Of a DNA stretch of 64,000 bases, positions 1 through 13,636 are shown piece by piece. Each line of letters opens with the position of its first letter. Position 1 is the first letter of the stretch. The position numbers and the translations under genes are program-made. The DNA is taken from NCBI GenBank assembly GCA_026874595.1, contig CM049319.1, positions 51,720,917-51,784,916 of the forward strand. The letters run 5' to 3'. Origin of the DNA: Sipunculus nudus. Its lineage: Eukaryota > Annelida > Sipuncula > Golfingiida > Sipunculidae. Under the pieces are notes generated by a model, which was not told the origin of the DNA, did not search any database, and saw only the letters and a list, made by a program, of their open reading frames with translations.

Positions 1-168
1 TCAACACGACCGCATGCACCTTGAAGTATATCAAGGCTATACATCACTTACAGAGGAATATAAGGACATTTCGTAGCAGGTGTTACCTACAGTTCATTAA
101 TATGAGCACAGAGTCAGCCAAAAAAAAATTAATTCTACAGGTGATTTCACACCAGCAGTCCAGTTTTG

Positions 169-170
<2 letters not shown>

Positions 171-213
<43 letters not shown>

Positions 214-234
214 TATATATATATATATATATTT
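171..234. repeat. (AT)n microsatellite in upstream intron
   Basis: Alternating AT over about 60 bases with small breaks. The mirror tract on the right arm (about 38855-38881) is much shorter. The rest of 1-1097 is intron sequence homologous to 37990-39053, with no exon recognised. Confidence 0.9.
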
Positions 235-1097
235 AAGCAAAACCATCCCAGCACACAGTCTCAGTACTTCCCATACGGCAGTTTCACACCTTGTAATGGC
301 TCTTCGTGTCGGAAAACACAGTCCACGCGTGTCTGTTTACCATAAGGAGGCCATGTGACCGGAGGTCCGATTGTCAGCCGCAACAGGCGATGTTTCAGCC
401 ACCAGGAACATGCATTACTTTTTTTGGGCAAAATCAGTCAGGGATACACACGCACTGTGTTTATTTTGACACCTGTGATCGCGCCCGATCCACTGTTTTA
501 AGACTCGCTTACAGGAATAAGCAAATAGTTTCAGGGCAATATTTTACCTTCATTTTAAAGGGAAGAAGCTATTTTTCGTTAATTCAACATGCTTTAAAGG
601 TGGTTGGGCACTTTTAAATAAAATGGCCGATATGGCTGACCGAATTTATATTTTTTTGCCACAAGTCCAAAATGATTTTAATGCAATGATCGGCAGGCTC
701 CATTTGGGCTGCCCATTAGCCCATAATTGTAACATCGATGCTACAGGGAAAGTCTTTTGTCTGGGTGGCCGAGATATCTTACTGTTTGTCGGAGGTCCAA
801 ATAGCTGGTACATTATACATGTGATATTTCACGTGCTGTAAACAGGCAAGCTCTAAACATGGACTACATAGTGTTCAGTGGTGTACAATTCTTTTATCTT
901 TGTTTGAAACCTGTCATATTTAAGAAGGGTGGTTAAGTTTAGTGGCCATTTTTTAAGTTGACTTGGATAATATTTTTTCTATGTAAAATAAAACGTAGCT
1001 AATTAAATGTAAAAATAGTTGTCAGATTAAAAAATATGTTCAATTTTATGTATTTAATAACGTTACTTATCATATTTCCCCAATTTTTTTCCCGTAG

Positions 1098-1200
1098 AAC
1101 CGATTTACCATGGAAACAGTGATATCCGGGAAGCACGCCAGAGGTCGCCTTGGTATGATGATCACCTGCGCTGGAGATCTTGATAATGATGGTTACAAAG
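1098..1200 (+). CDS. Integrin alpha copy 1, exon a: propeller Ca2+ blade
   Basis: Acceptor cccgtag, donor gtaatt; phase 0 in, phase 1 out. It reads [20 protein letters not shown] and continues to a DxDxDG loop, DLDNDGYK, completed by the next exon as DVLIGAPYE. This is a standard cation-binding FG-GAP blade. The mirror exon is 37887-37989. Confidence 0.92.
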
Positions 1201-4200
1201 GTAATTTAAATAGATAAATTGATCAAGATATAAGTTCCCATATGCCCAGTGGTGTCATCATTTTATAGAATAAAATTTCCTCAGTAAAGAAATCCACACA
1301 TACTGTCATGTTTCGCAGCATCATGTCGAGAACATTAGAACAGATGCTGCCACCTGTCAAAAACAAGTGACCCATGGGTCATGACGCTCAGCTGACTGGG
1401 AAGAGATTCGCAAAAGGAAATTTTATCATCAGAATGGTAGTATATACCCATTCAACTGAAGCATCAAACAGATTAACCAACAGGCCAAGATTTAGTCTGT
1501 ATTTATATATCTCAAAAATAGAGAAAAATGTGTAAACTTTTAAAACTAGAATACGGGTAACCGACAAGTGACTACATGTATCTGCCAAAATCGGATAGTG
1601 AGGCATGGATTGAGTGGCAAGGGGAAATAGAGTGAGGTATGTTGCATATTAGCATGGATGTCTGCAGCCTAAATGTGTATGTAGGTTGTGCCACCTACCA
1701 CAAATCCAGAAAGCTGTCCAAGTTGTATACACCTGCAAAATTTTAGGCAGAAAAGTCAAACCACTACATGTATATGAGCGATTTTTGCCCATGGCAGACA
1801 AACAGACAAACACTGTGCAAAAATCTTTGCAGGTAACCCTTCCAGTTTTGTGTATGATAAAGACCTATGTGAGATCTAAACACATGCACAATTTTGGTCC
1901 AATCGGTCAAATGGTTCCTGAGATATGAGCTTGGATGTGTCCAGCGTTAACTAGAATGTAGGTGGCGCCACCTGTCATAAAATCAAGAAAGCTGTCCACG
2001 ATGTATAAACCTGCAAAATTTTAGGCAGTTATGTCGAACCACTACAGAGAAATGAGTAATTTTAGGCCACGGCAGACTAACAGACAGACGCTGTGCAAAC
2101 ATTGTTACAGGTGGCGCCACCATTTTTTGTGTATGTTACAGAGCTATCAAAGGGCTACATTTGTATAAATTTTATTTCCTGATCGGTCAAACGGTTCCCG
2201 AGATATAAGCTTGGATGTCATCAGCGTGAACGTGAACGTAGGTGGCGCCACCTGTCATAAAATCAAGAAAGCTATCCTGGATGTATACACATGACGAATT
2301 TCAGGTGAATTAGTCAATTCACTGCAGAGATATGAGTGATTTTAACCCAAGGCAGATGAACAGATGGACACTGTGCAAACATGGTTACAGGTGGCGCCAC
2401 CATTTTTTGTGTATGTTATAAAGCAATCCAAGGGCTACATTTGTATTAATTTTATTTCCTGATCGGTCAAACGGTTCCCGAGATATGAGGGTTTATGAGT
2501 GGAAACAGACCCACAAATGGACACTGGATAGAGAGGAAAGGTCAGAGGTCAATGCAAATTGGTTAGGCACCAGTTCACATGTGACCCGATAATAGGTGTA
2601 AGTTTGGGAAAAATCGGTCCATTAGTCTCCGAGGAGCTCTCTGGAAACGAACGCCGCGGCGGCGGAGGAACTCGGTCAAAAACATAGTATCCGCAAAACT
2701 TCGTTTTGGCGGATACAAAAATACAGGTGGCTCCACCAGTCTGCAGAAACTAATAAAAACACTTAATGGTCAATATCCATGCAAAAAATCATGGTGATCT
2801 CTGCATTAGTTGTTCAGATACTTCAGTTTTTGTATCAAATTGTCCATTATTCTGAGGGATACTTCGGAGTCCTATAGCTTGAAGGATATGGGTAACAGAG
2901 ACCTAATTTCAAGTTTCCACAGGCACCTTTCATGGGCCTCCTTGCATGACAAGAATGAAGATTCTAGGTCCAGTTGTTGCGATTTGTACCCTGTTGACAG
3001 ATAACCACATCTTTAAAGGTCTCAAAAAAAAGAAAAAAAATTGTAAAAATTTGAAAAAAAAATAGAGGTGGCACACCCAGTCTGCAGAAACTGATGGAAC
3101 AGCTCATGATCAATATGTATGCCTAAAATCATGACCATCAGTGTTGTGGTTATTGAAATACTGCAGTTTTTGTATCAAATTTTCCATTATTCTGGGGGGG
3201 GGGGGGTATTTTGGACCCATACAGCTTAAAGAATATGGGTAACAGAGACCTAATTTCAAGTTTCCATGGAGACTTTTCATGGGTCTCCCTGTGTGTCAAG
3301 AATGAAGATTCTTGGTCCAGTTTTTATGATTTGTGCCCTGTTAACAGATGTTCATATCTTTAAAGGTCTCAAAAATACAGAAAAATTTCGTAAAAGAAAA
3401 CGAACAAATACAGGTGGTGCCACCAGTCTACAGAAACTTATGAAACACTCCATGATCAATATCCATGCAAACAATTATGGTTATCTCTGCATTAGTTGTT
3501 CAGATACTTTAGCTTTTGTATCAAATTTTCCATTATTCTGAGCTGTACTTTTGAGTGCCATAGCTCAAAGGATATGGGTAACAGAGACCAAATTTCAGGT
3601 TTCCATGGAGACTTATCATGGGTCTCCCTGTGTGTCAAGAACGAAGATTCTAGGTCCAGTCGTTACAATTTGTACCCTGTTGACAGATAACTACATCCTT
3701 AAAGGTCTCAAAAATGGAGAAAACAATTCGTGAACATTGAAAAATACAGGTGGCGCCACCAGTCTGCACAAACTGATGAAACATCTCATGATCAATATGT
3801 ATGTCGAAAATCATGACCATCAGTGATGTAGTTAATGAGATATTGAAGTTTTTGTATGAAATTTTTGACTTTTCTGGGGGGTACTTTGGGGCCACATAGC
3901 TCGAAGGATATGGGTAACAGAGACTAAATTTCAGGTTTCCATGGAGACTTATCATGGGTCTCCCTGTGTGTCAAGAACGAAGATTCTAGGTCAAGTCGTT
4001 ACAATTTGTACCCTGTTGACAGATAACTACATCCTTAAAGGTCTCAAAAATGGAGAAAACAATTCGTGAACATTGAAAAATACAGGTGGCGCCACCAGTC
4101 TGCACAAACTGATGAAACATCTCATGATTAATATGTATGTCAAAAATCATGACCATCAGTGATGTAGTTAATGAGATATTGAAGTTTTTGTATGAAATTA

Positions 4201-7200
4201 TTTACTATTCTGGGGGGTAATTTTGGGCCCCATAGCTCAAAGGATATGGGTAACAGAGACCTAATTTCTGGTTTCCATGGAGACTTTTTATAGGTCTCTC
4301 AGTGTGTCGAAAATGAAGATTCTAGGTCCAGTCGTTACGATTTGTGCCACGCTAACAGATGACAGCATCCTCAAAGGTCTCAAAAATAGAGGAAAAAATT
4401 GTAAAAAATCAAACAGTACAGGTGGCGCCACCAGTCTGCAGGAACTGATCGAACATCTCATGATCAATATGTATGCCAAAAATGAAGACCATCAGTGATG
4501 TAGTTATTGAGATATTGAAGTTTTTGTATGAAATTTTTTACTATTCTGGGGGGTACTTTGGGGCCCCATAGCTCAAAGGATATGGGTAATAGAGACCTAA
4601 TTTCTGGTTTCCAAGGAGATTTTCCATGGACCTCTCAGTGTGTCAAGAATTAAGATTCTAAGTCCAGTCTTTATGATTTGTGCCTTGTTAACAGATGTTC
4701 ACATTTTTAAAGGTCTCAAAAATAGAGAAAAAAATTCGTAAAAAAATAAAAAAATACAGGTGGCGCCACCAGTCTGCAGGAAGTGATGTAACATCTCATG
4801 ATCAATATGTATGCCAAAAATCATGACCATCAGTCAAGTAGTTAATGAGATATTGAAGTTTTTGTATGAAATTTTTGACTTTTCTGGGGGGTACTTTGGG
4901 GCCACATAGCTCGAAGGATATGGGTAACAGAGACCAAATTTCAGGTTTCCATGGAGACTTATCATGGGTCTCCCTGTGTGTCAAGAACGAAGATTCTAGG
5001 TCAAGTCGTTACAATTTGTACCCTGTTGACAGATAACTACATCCTTAAAGGTCTCAAAAATGGAGAAAACAATTCGTGAACATTGAAAAATACAGGTGGC
5101 GCCACCAGTCTGCACAAACTGATGAAACATCTCATGATCAATATGTATGTCAAAAATCATGACCATCAGTGATGTAGTTAATGAGATATTGAAGTTTTTG
5201 TATGAAATTTTTGACTATTCTGGGGGGTAATTTTGGGCCCCATAGCTGGAAGGATATGGGTAACAGAGACCTAATTTCTGGTTTCCAAGGAGATTTTTCA
5301 TGGACCTCTCAGTGTGTCAAGAATTAAGATTCTAAGTCCAGTCTTTATGAATTGTGACTTGTTAACAGATGTTCACAATTTTAAAGGTCTCAAAAATAGA
5401 GAAAAACATTCGTAAAAAAATAAAAAAATACAGGTGGCGCCACCAGTCTGCAGGAAGTGATGTAACATCTCATGATCAATATGTATGCCAAAAATCATGA
5501 CCATCAGTCAAGTAGTTAATGAGATATTGAAGTTTTTGTATGAAATTTTTGACTTTTCTGGGGGGTACTTTGGGGCCACATAGCTCGAAGGATATGGGTA
5601 ACAGAGACCTAATTTCTGGTTTCCAAGGAGATTTTTTATGGACCTCTCAGAATCCCAAGTTACAAGGTTCTAGGTCCAGCGGTTACGATTTGTGCCTGGT
5701 TAACGGACGGACAGACGGACAGACGGACAGACGGACGACGGACAAAGAGTGATCGCTATAGCTCAGATGACTTTCAGTCAGCTGAGCTAAAAATCTTAAA
5801 TGAATATTATGGTTGAAACAAGGCAAAGAGGTATCGTAATCTTAATTAATTTGACATCTGCTAAATTTGCGTTTGTTACGTTACAAGGTCATTTTATTGT
5901 TTGTATGTTTTCCTGCAGATGTTCTGATTGGTGCGCCTTATGAACCACAAAGGGGAGCTGTGTACGTGTACAACGGAGGGAAGTCGGGATTGGCAAACTC
6001 TTCAAGTCAGACATTAAGACCCCCCAGAGGACACAATATCTCATCTTTTGGCCACTCTGGGTCCGTGCTGAAGAATATAATGAAGGACAGAGCTTCCTCA
6101 CAAGTTCTCCGACAGACTAAAGGTAACGTTGTTTGATTGAACGTTGCATATACTCAGACCGAACACCTCTGTCAATCTGCCTTTCCCCAGACACTTCCTT
6201 TAGCATTAATTCCAATGACGATTTAAATTCAGCTTTGACCATAGCAATTAGCGTGACATTGTTACTGTCATCGCTGTTTTATAGGAGAGGCAGACATAAT
6301 TAGTGGCTTATGAAAGATCGATAAAATATGTCACGTGCAAGTACAATTTTAAAACTGTCGTCACCGTGATGGGCGCAAATGAATCAATTCTATATTTTAT
6401 TTTTTGTTATCAATATCTATTAGCGTCAGAGTATAGTTTGATATCATGTACACATCAAAAGAGTCAATGAAATCAATAATCTACATAAAATCATACAAAT
6501 CAAAGATACATGTAAGAAAAAAGTGATTTTTAAGGGTATTCTGCAAAGGGCATGCAGAGCAAATAGAATACCACTACAGCCGTGAGCGATAACTGGCACA
6601 ATTTTAGGTCCAGAAACGGTGCAAGTCCTGTCTTTTCAGTAAAATCAGTTCGATTTGTCATGTGTACCTAATTTTCGTCACGTGTTACTAATCCTCTCAA
6701 AACCGGCAATTCGAACAAAGAACATTTGCACAAAGCAACTTTTTTTTAATAAATTTTGCCCAACTTTTACTTTTTTAATGGTTTTCTTTACTTTTTGATC
6801 TTTCTCGGTGAAGTAGTACCTGAGAACACGACACACTCCTCAAAACTTTTGAGACGCAGTTATTATCGTCCTGTTATTACAAGAATAAGTTAGAAAGGGC
6901 AGACTGCTTAAAATATAGAGGAAGTACCGTGCTCTCGATCGCGCAGATTCTGAACTGAAATCTGCTCAAACATTTTACACCTAAATATGCCGAGGATCAC
7001 CACTAGGTATGATATATGTCTTGAGACATATGCTGCTGGAAAACAGATGTCTGTACATCACCTTCGTATTGACCTAAACATTCACCCGGTCCACCAATGA
7101 TTGGGCTTGAAAGGCTATCGAAATTCCTCAACATGGTAACATTCATCCATGAATGGCAGTTCGGTAAAGTCTGACATTTAAAGAAAATGTCCTTGTCCTT

Positions 7201-10200
7201 CAAAATCACCAACGACGTTTACAGCACTGTGTATTCGTTAGTTGGAAGCTACAAATGTGGCAATTGCAGGCACGCACAAAACAGGGCAGATCCAGAAATT
7301 TGGAAGGGTGTGTGTTCCTAAAATTTGGTAGTATCACAGGAAGCGTAGCCTCACAAAGCGGACAGAATGGTTGTGCGGAAACCCTTGACATTTGAACGTG
7401 AAAAAAAAACGGCTCAGAGAACTCTGACATGCTGACAATACTACACACCACGCATCTAACAAATCAGACCAAGCTGGATAAACAGCTGTCGTTCGTGTAT
7501 CTCGGGAGTGACATTACCATGGATGCTATGTGAACATTTCAATTGAGGATCAACATTAAATGACGACAAAGATAAGCGTCTAGAGGGCATTGGTCCTGAC
7601 TTCTGACTAATCAACCATGGTCCCAGAGTCAAGAGAGAATCTAACTACGTGCTTCGCCATCAATATTTTAGTATCCACTGATGAGATTACATCACCATCA
7701 TGCATGTTCCTGGTAAAAGTCAAACCTACCACCACCGCGGCAATGGTAGAGACAGAGACGCAGCGGCATGACGCACTATATTATTAGGGTGAACTTTCTT
7801 CTGGTCCAAGTGAATAAAATCTTCTTGATGCTCTTCTTCATTTGCCAAAATTCCTCGATACAGAAGCTTTTTTTGCTTTTATGCACCCTGCGTATCCCAG
7901 AGGCTTTACAGATGTAGCGGCTATTTAATACTCATTCAATATTTTCCTGACCTTTTCTTACTGTTGTAGGCGTAGCAGTGGGAGCCTTCCAGAGTAATAC
8001 TGTCGTCATGTATAAAACACGACCAGTGATTTTCCTCCAACCTCGCTTGGCACTTCCTGAAACAATTAATGTGAGGCCAGATATATTGATTGTGGAAAAC
8101 AAGGAAATCCTGCTCTCAACAGTGAATATAAGCTTAATCTACTCAAAAGCTGAAATGAGCGAAATCAGTAAGTATCGTCACACTTATCATACATTTGGTC
8201 TGATATTCATATGTAATAACTTCGAGGACAGAAATAAAGAGAAGAATAAAAATAGACAGGTCACGGATCGAGGAATATAATTCCCTTATACAAATGTCTG
8301 AATGGAACATCAGCTCATTATTTGAATTTTCTTTTTTTTTTATATAGTAATTTAATTTTGTTTTATTTCAGATATTACCATAAATGTAATGACTGATTCG
8401 CTGGCAGTACAAACGTGCTTTTCCAAACGTGTGTGGTCCCGTGACGTCACAATGCGGCGAGGTCGATCGACAAATCTGGAAATACCATTATATCTTATGG
8501 TAATTTATTTCTGTTACACAACTACGAATATTTACAAATAGAAATGCTGCCGATAGTACTATTACAACTACCTCTACTACCACTACTACTACTACTACTA
8601 CCACCACTATACTAATTATCAGAAAAGACAAGAGAAAGTCGACGGTAGCAGAAAACATCGATGTTGACATTTACCGCTCATATTTAAAGATATTTATTAT
8701 TTGGTATTTATATCTTAATTCAAGGATCGTTTGTTGCCTTTCCCGTATGATTTTAAAGTTATGGTCCAGTACAAATTACGGCGTAACGCCAGTTTGGGAA
8801 GCCTGGAACCTGTACTGGACCGACTTGGGAGCACAGACCTCAAAGCCAAGGTAACTCATACAACTTACACACCATTTTTTCCCCTATGTGATGGCTAAAT
8901 ATCACGTATTTTATTTTAAATGATAAATTTCCTACGAATTAAATTCTCTCTGGCTGTTTACATTTTGAAAATATTTCTTGGATTTGCCTAGGGTAAAAAG
9001 TCTTGGATACTTGCACTCGAGCAAATACATCAAAACACATTAGGACAGACAGTGAAAACATTTTTTTTGCAGGATGATTACTTTTCTTAGAAGACCTGGC
9101 ATCGATGGTTATTCTTGCATTTTTGTTCACTTTTGAGGAGTCATCAATATGTTTTTTTTTAATATTTTCTTTCAGTCAAGAATTTATTTAAAATGTGGAG
9201 ATTCACAACAATGTGAGACTGATGTATCATTATACGGAGCTCAGTTTGTGGGACCGGAAGGCACACCACTGATTGTGTACAAGGACACACGTACATCTAT
9301 GTTTGAGGTCGGTGTACGAAACGGCGGTCACGCGGCCAGGGGTGTAGAGCTAACCGTCGTCCTGCCGGAACAAGTCCGCTATCAGTCGGCAGCCATCTCA
9401 GGTAGAGGTTCATTCAAATATGATCACGTCACAATATAGAAAGCAAACCACAGCAACGGTTAGTCCTACATGTGTAAACAAGCTATGCCCTGTATCCGTT
9501 CAATCCGTTATTCAGTTTTGATTCAGTACAGTTTATCATAATTTACACTTTACATGTGCAGATTGTCTATATTTAAACACTGAAGCGCAATTTCGTTTTA
9601 CTTCATACTTTTTATACAAAGGTGTTTTAACACAAAACATTTGATGTATTCATCACACAATTATATAAGAATCTGCTGCGGATGGTTGCGTATAAACAGA
9701 GAAAAAAATTTACCGAAACCAATTTATTACTTTTGTGAAAGAGTGAAATCTAGAGATATTTATACTATGGTGCATATCCTCATATAGCTTTCTTGTGATT
9801 TTTGTTCGCCTGTCTATGACAGAACGTATTGTAGTATACTCACGGTCCATCCATCCGTCCGTTAACTTTTCGTATCGCCGCGATAACATACAAGTGCTTT
9901 GGTGGATTTTACGACATTCACCAGAACTACTTACCAATAGATTATCTTGCCCGAATTCGATTATAGGCAAAATATGCGCATATTAAATGAGGTCAGAGGT
10001 CACCAGGCTACTTTTTGGTGTATAAGATACCAGGGATCTGATGACATTTTGATGACACTCAACAGAAATATTAATCAATATATTATAACATCATGATGAC
10101 AAACCAAATATTTGAAGGATTCTTATGAAACGTAGTATAAATATTTACTTGTAGGGTTTCTCACCTGAATATTCAGCATAATCCATGCATATTTAATAAG

Positions 10201-13200
10201 GTCAAAGGCCAAAAGACAAACGTCGGGCAATTAACGACCTTTGAAGTGCTCTTGTTGTGAACTTGCATGCCGTCCTTTTTTCAGGGAACTTCACCAAGGT
10301 GTCTTGTCTGAGTGAAGGGACTGAAGTAAAATGTATGTTTAGTCACTACACGCCAGCCAATGTTGAAACTAGCATCCGATTTTCATTGAGTTTACATGAA
10401 GTTCCACCGGTGCATGACGTCATGTTCAACGTCATCGTCACCACTTTGACGTCAGAGGCCGGAAGGACAGAAAACAACAATGTAACGTTGAGTGTACCTT
10501 TACACATCAAGGCAGAAATCGATGTTGCTGGGTGAGTAATGTTTTTAGATAATTATATCCGCCAAAATAGAAGTTTGCGGATACTAGGTTTTCAGTCGGA
10601 TGCCGCCGCTGCCGCATAGGTTTCAGGAGAACACCTCCGTAACCGCTTGGCAGAATTTTTTTAAAATTCGGAATTATGATTGGGTCACATGTGAACTGCT
10701 GCGCCATCATTTTTGGTCGACCTCTGACCTTTCCTCTCTGCCCAGCTTCCATTTGTGCGTATTTCCATACATAAACCCACATACCTCGGGAACCGTTTGA
10801 CCGATGAGGCAAAACATTTTGCACAAATGTAGCCCTTGGAAAGCTTTATAACATACACTAAAAATGGTGGCGCCACCTAAAAACATTTTTGCCCAGCGTC
10901 CATCTGTTCATCTGCCTTGGGATTAAATCATTCATATCTCGGCAGTGGTTTGACTTATCCACCTGACATTTTGCAGGTTTATACATCCTGAACAGCTTTT
11001 TTTGTGACAGTTGGCGCCACCTACATTCACGTTTACGCTACAGACATTCAAGCTCATATATCGGGAACCGTTTGAATTATAGGGCCAAAACTTTGCATGT
11101 GTAAAGATCTAACATAACTCTTCATTATTCACAGAACTGGAGGCGCCATTTGCAACCATTTTTGCACAGCGTCCGTCTGTTTGTCCACCGTACGCTAAAA
11201 TCACTCACATTTCAGTAGTGGTTTGACTTATATGCCTAAAATATTGCATATTTATACATCTTGTATAGCTTTCACGATTTTGTGGCAGGTGGCGCTACCT
11301 ACATATTTGATTACGCTGCAGACATTCAGACTGATATCTCAGGACTGGTTTGACATATCCCCCAGAAATGTTACATTTGTATAAAACTCGCATAGCTCTA
11401 AATTATACACAAAATTGGTGGCGCCACCTGCCGCCATTTTTGCACAGCGTCCTTCTGTTTGTCTGCTGTGGAAAATAAAATCACTGGTATACAAGAAGTG
11501 GTTTGACTTATCTGCCTAAAATTGTGCTTATGTATACAACATGGACAGCTAGCCGAAATGTGTGGTAGGTGGCGCAGTCCACATACACATTTCGGCTGCA
11601 GAAACCCATGCCAATAGCTACACACCTCAGTCTATTTCCCCTTGCCACTCAATCCATGCCTCACTTCATCCGTCGCACTCTGATTTCGACGGATACACGT
11701 AGTCGCTTGTCGACTACCTGTATTTTAGTTTATAATATCATCATATGATTACGAGTGTGTCATTCTGAGGTCCATTTAAATTTCAGATGTTGTTTTTTCA
11801 GGGTGATACATATAATCATAAGTGCAATAGTAAAACAGGTATATGTGCGTATATACATAAAACTCTGTTGATAAAATAGGCCTTTTTAAAAGTTTCAAGT
11901 TAAAATACGGTTGAACAATCATGTGCTTAATGGCGTACCTGATCTGTTCAGCATGCTTTGTTCAATCGTATTTTAGTTTGCTGTGATTATATTTTTAGGC
12001 GTGCTACACCAAATGACGTAACAGTGAGATTTACTAGAGAAGAATACGAAAAGGATGTATTGTATGACGTCAGATTGGTCAATCAGGGCCCTGGTGCCAT
12101 ACCAAATGTCACGTGGTACCTCGGGATTATTGTTCCGACCACTATGAAACTTGTCAGACCTTTGAACGAGGTGGGCCATTAATATTGATATGAATTGTAA
12201 TGCTGGTCTCAGCACATAGACATTTTTGTCTTGCTATAGAAAATTGGCCGAAATCATCTCGGAAGAATACTCTTTCTAAAAACAAATTGGCACATTGGTA
12301 TGATTTCAGTGACATGTTGTTGTATAAACAAAAACTAAAATGTATGAGTAAACTGGCAAAGAAAGAAAAAAGGTTTCGGCAGGGGGTAAAACCATAAATA
12401 GGTACTATCCGGAAGAAGGTCAATACCACCCCAAAGTGGGGGGGGGGGATGGTAGTCGTAAATATTTGGAGGAAAAAGTGCGAAAAAGGTATTTTTTCCT
12501 CCCTGAGGGGGTGTTTAAGCTTGTAAAAAACCCTTCGGATCCGCCCGTAAAAACGTGTTTGTGCCTAGACTAACATGCTCATTAGGCTATTTGGCTGATG
12601 TGACTTGCTGAATTTCCCCTTAAATGTAGGATTTGCGGTTTAACTTTATGGAAATGAGTTATTACTTTCCCAGAAATTAAAAAAAAAATTTTGATGTTGC
12701 AGAGTCATTTTGGTCAGTGTACTTCGGTGAGGAACAATGGGAATACTTCAAGCGAGGTATCGAGCTCCGAGTTGTGCTCATCTGAACCAAGTGTAAGTTT
12801 TTTTACATGATTAAATTTTGAAATTGAATCATGTATGGATTATAATGGTGTATAAATAGAGGTATTGTAATAGAAAATATATAAAACATAGCACGCATAT
12901 TCGTTTTATTAGAAAATTACGAATAATACAGTTTACCAATTCCAGTCTTAACTCGGAACAGTAGTTAATAATTGACGTTAACAATTGAATTGTGCTTTGA
13001 TTAATATAATAAAATTGTAAATGTTCAGATGGCGTGTTTGATGTACCACTGCTCAGCAGGAGAACTAGAAAAAGATTCTGTCCATAAGGCGACATTTAAA
13101 CTGAAAATAAACAGTGAGGTCGCCAAGAAGTTGCTGGTAAGTTTTTCAAGTTTTGAGCACTCGGTTAAAATGAGGAACGATTAGGATTACATCCTAGAGT

Positions 13201-13575
13201 TTGGCTCGATTAAACAGAGTATAGCTGTTTTGAATAATTAATGCAAATGATTATTAATCAAATAATTTGTAGGCAAGGTAACTGAAAATACAATTCAACA
13301 TAGCCAATATATAAAGCCAATCATTGTATTACGGATAATCAAGAAATACCAATTACTTAGATTTCATTAATGAACGAATTCCGTTTTATGCAAATGCCTT
13401 AGAATTCCTTTCTGCCGAGACATAAGACTGAAGGAACGATATTTTGTTCCAGATGAAATCACCTGACCTGAACATTAACTTTACACTCCGTGTACATGGA
13501 CCTGAGAGTCTTGACCCGAACAGTAATCTGAAGATGTACACCAAAGGCCAGGTCAGAGCAGTATATTTATATATA

Positions 13576-13636
<61 letters not shown>

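Larger units (their letters stand above)
1365..5788 (+). mobile_element. Left-arm-specific 4.4 kb composite repeat element (Helentron-like ends)
   Basis: It is inserted in the intron after the first exon and absent at the same point of the right arm, where the flanks join directly around 37720-37735 (acagGTGgcgg side and atttaaga side). The left boundary lies in an A-run followed by AAGTGACCCATGGGTCATGA, then GCTCAGCTGAC. The right end is a hairpin with AGCTCAGATGACT pairing to AGTCAGCTGAGCT around a TTC loop, then AAAAA. Contents in order: a short unique lead, a nested 1.17 kb element (1547-2715), nine tandem units of about 337 bp, then a (GGACGGACA)n tract and the hairpin. There is no coding capacity. 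The subterminal inverted repeat, terminal hairpin, A-rich target and internal arrays fit Helentron-associated non-autonomous elements; that class call is inference. Confidence 0.75.

Noticed and set aside
3496-5752. Several 60-100 codon frames in the 337-bp array
   Set aside because: They are repeat translations; the frame is not kept from unit to unit.
8488-8670. Valine-rich open frame (and its mirror at 34913-35098)
   Set aside because: It is the translation of a (CTA/GTA)n repeat in an intron; no conserved protein features.
9795-9986. Open frames on both strands in intron f/g
   Set aside because: No domain resemblance, and the mirror frame on the other arm is altered in length; plain intron.
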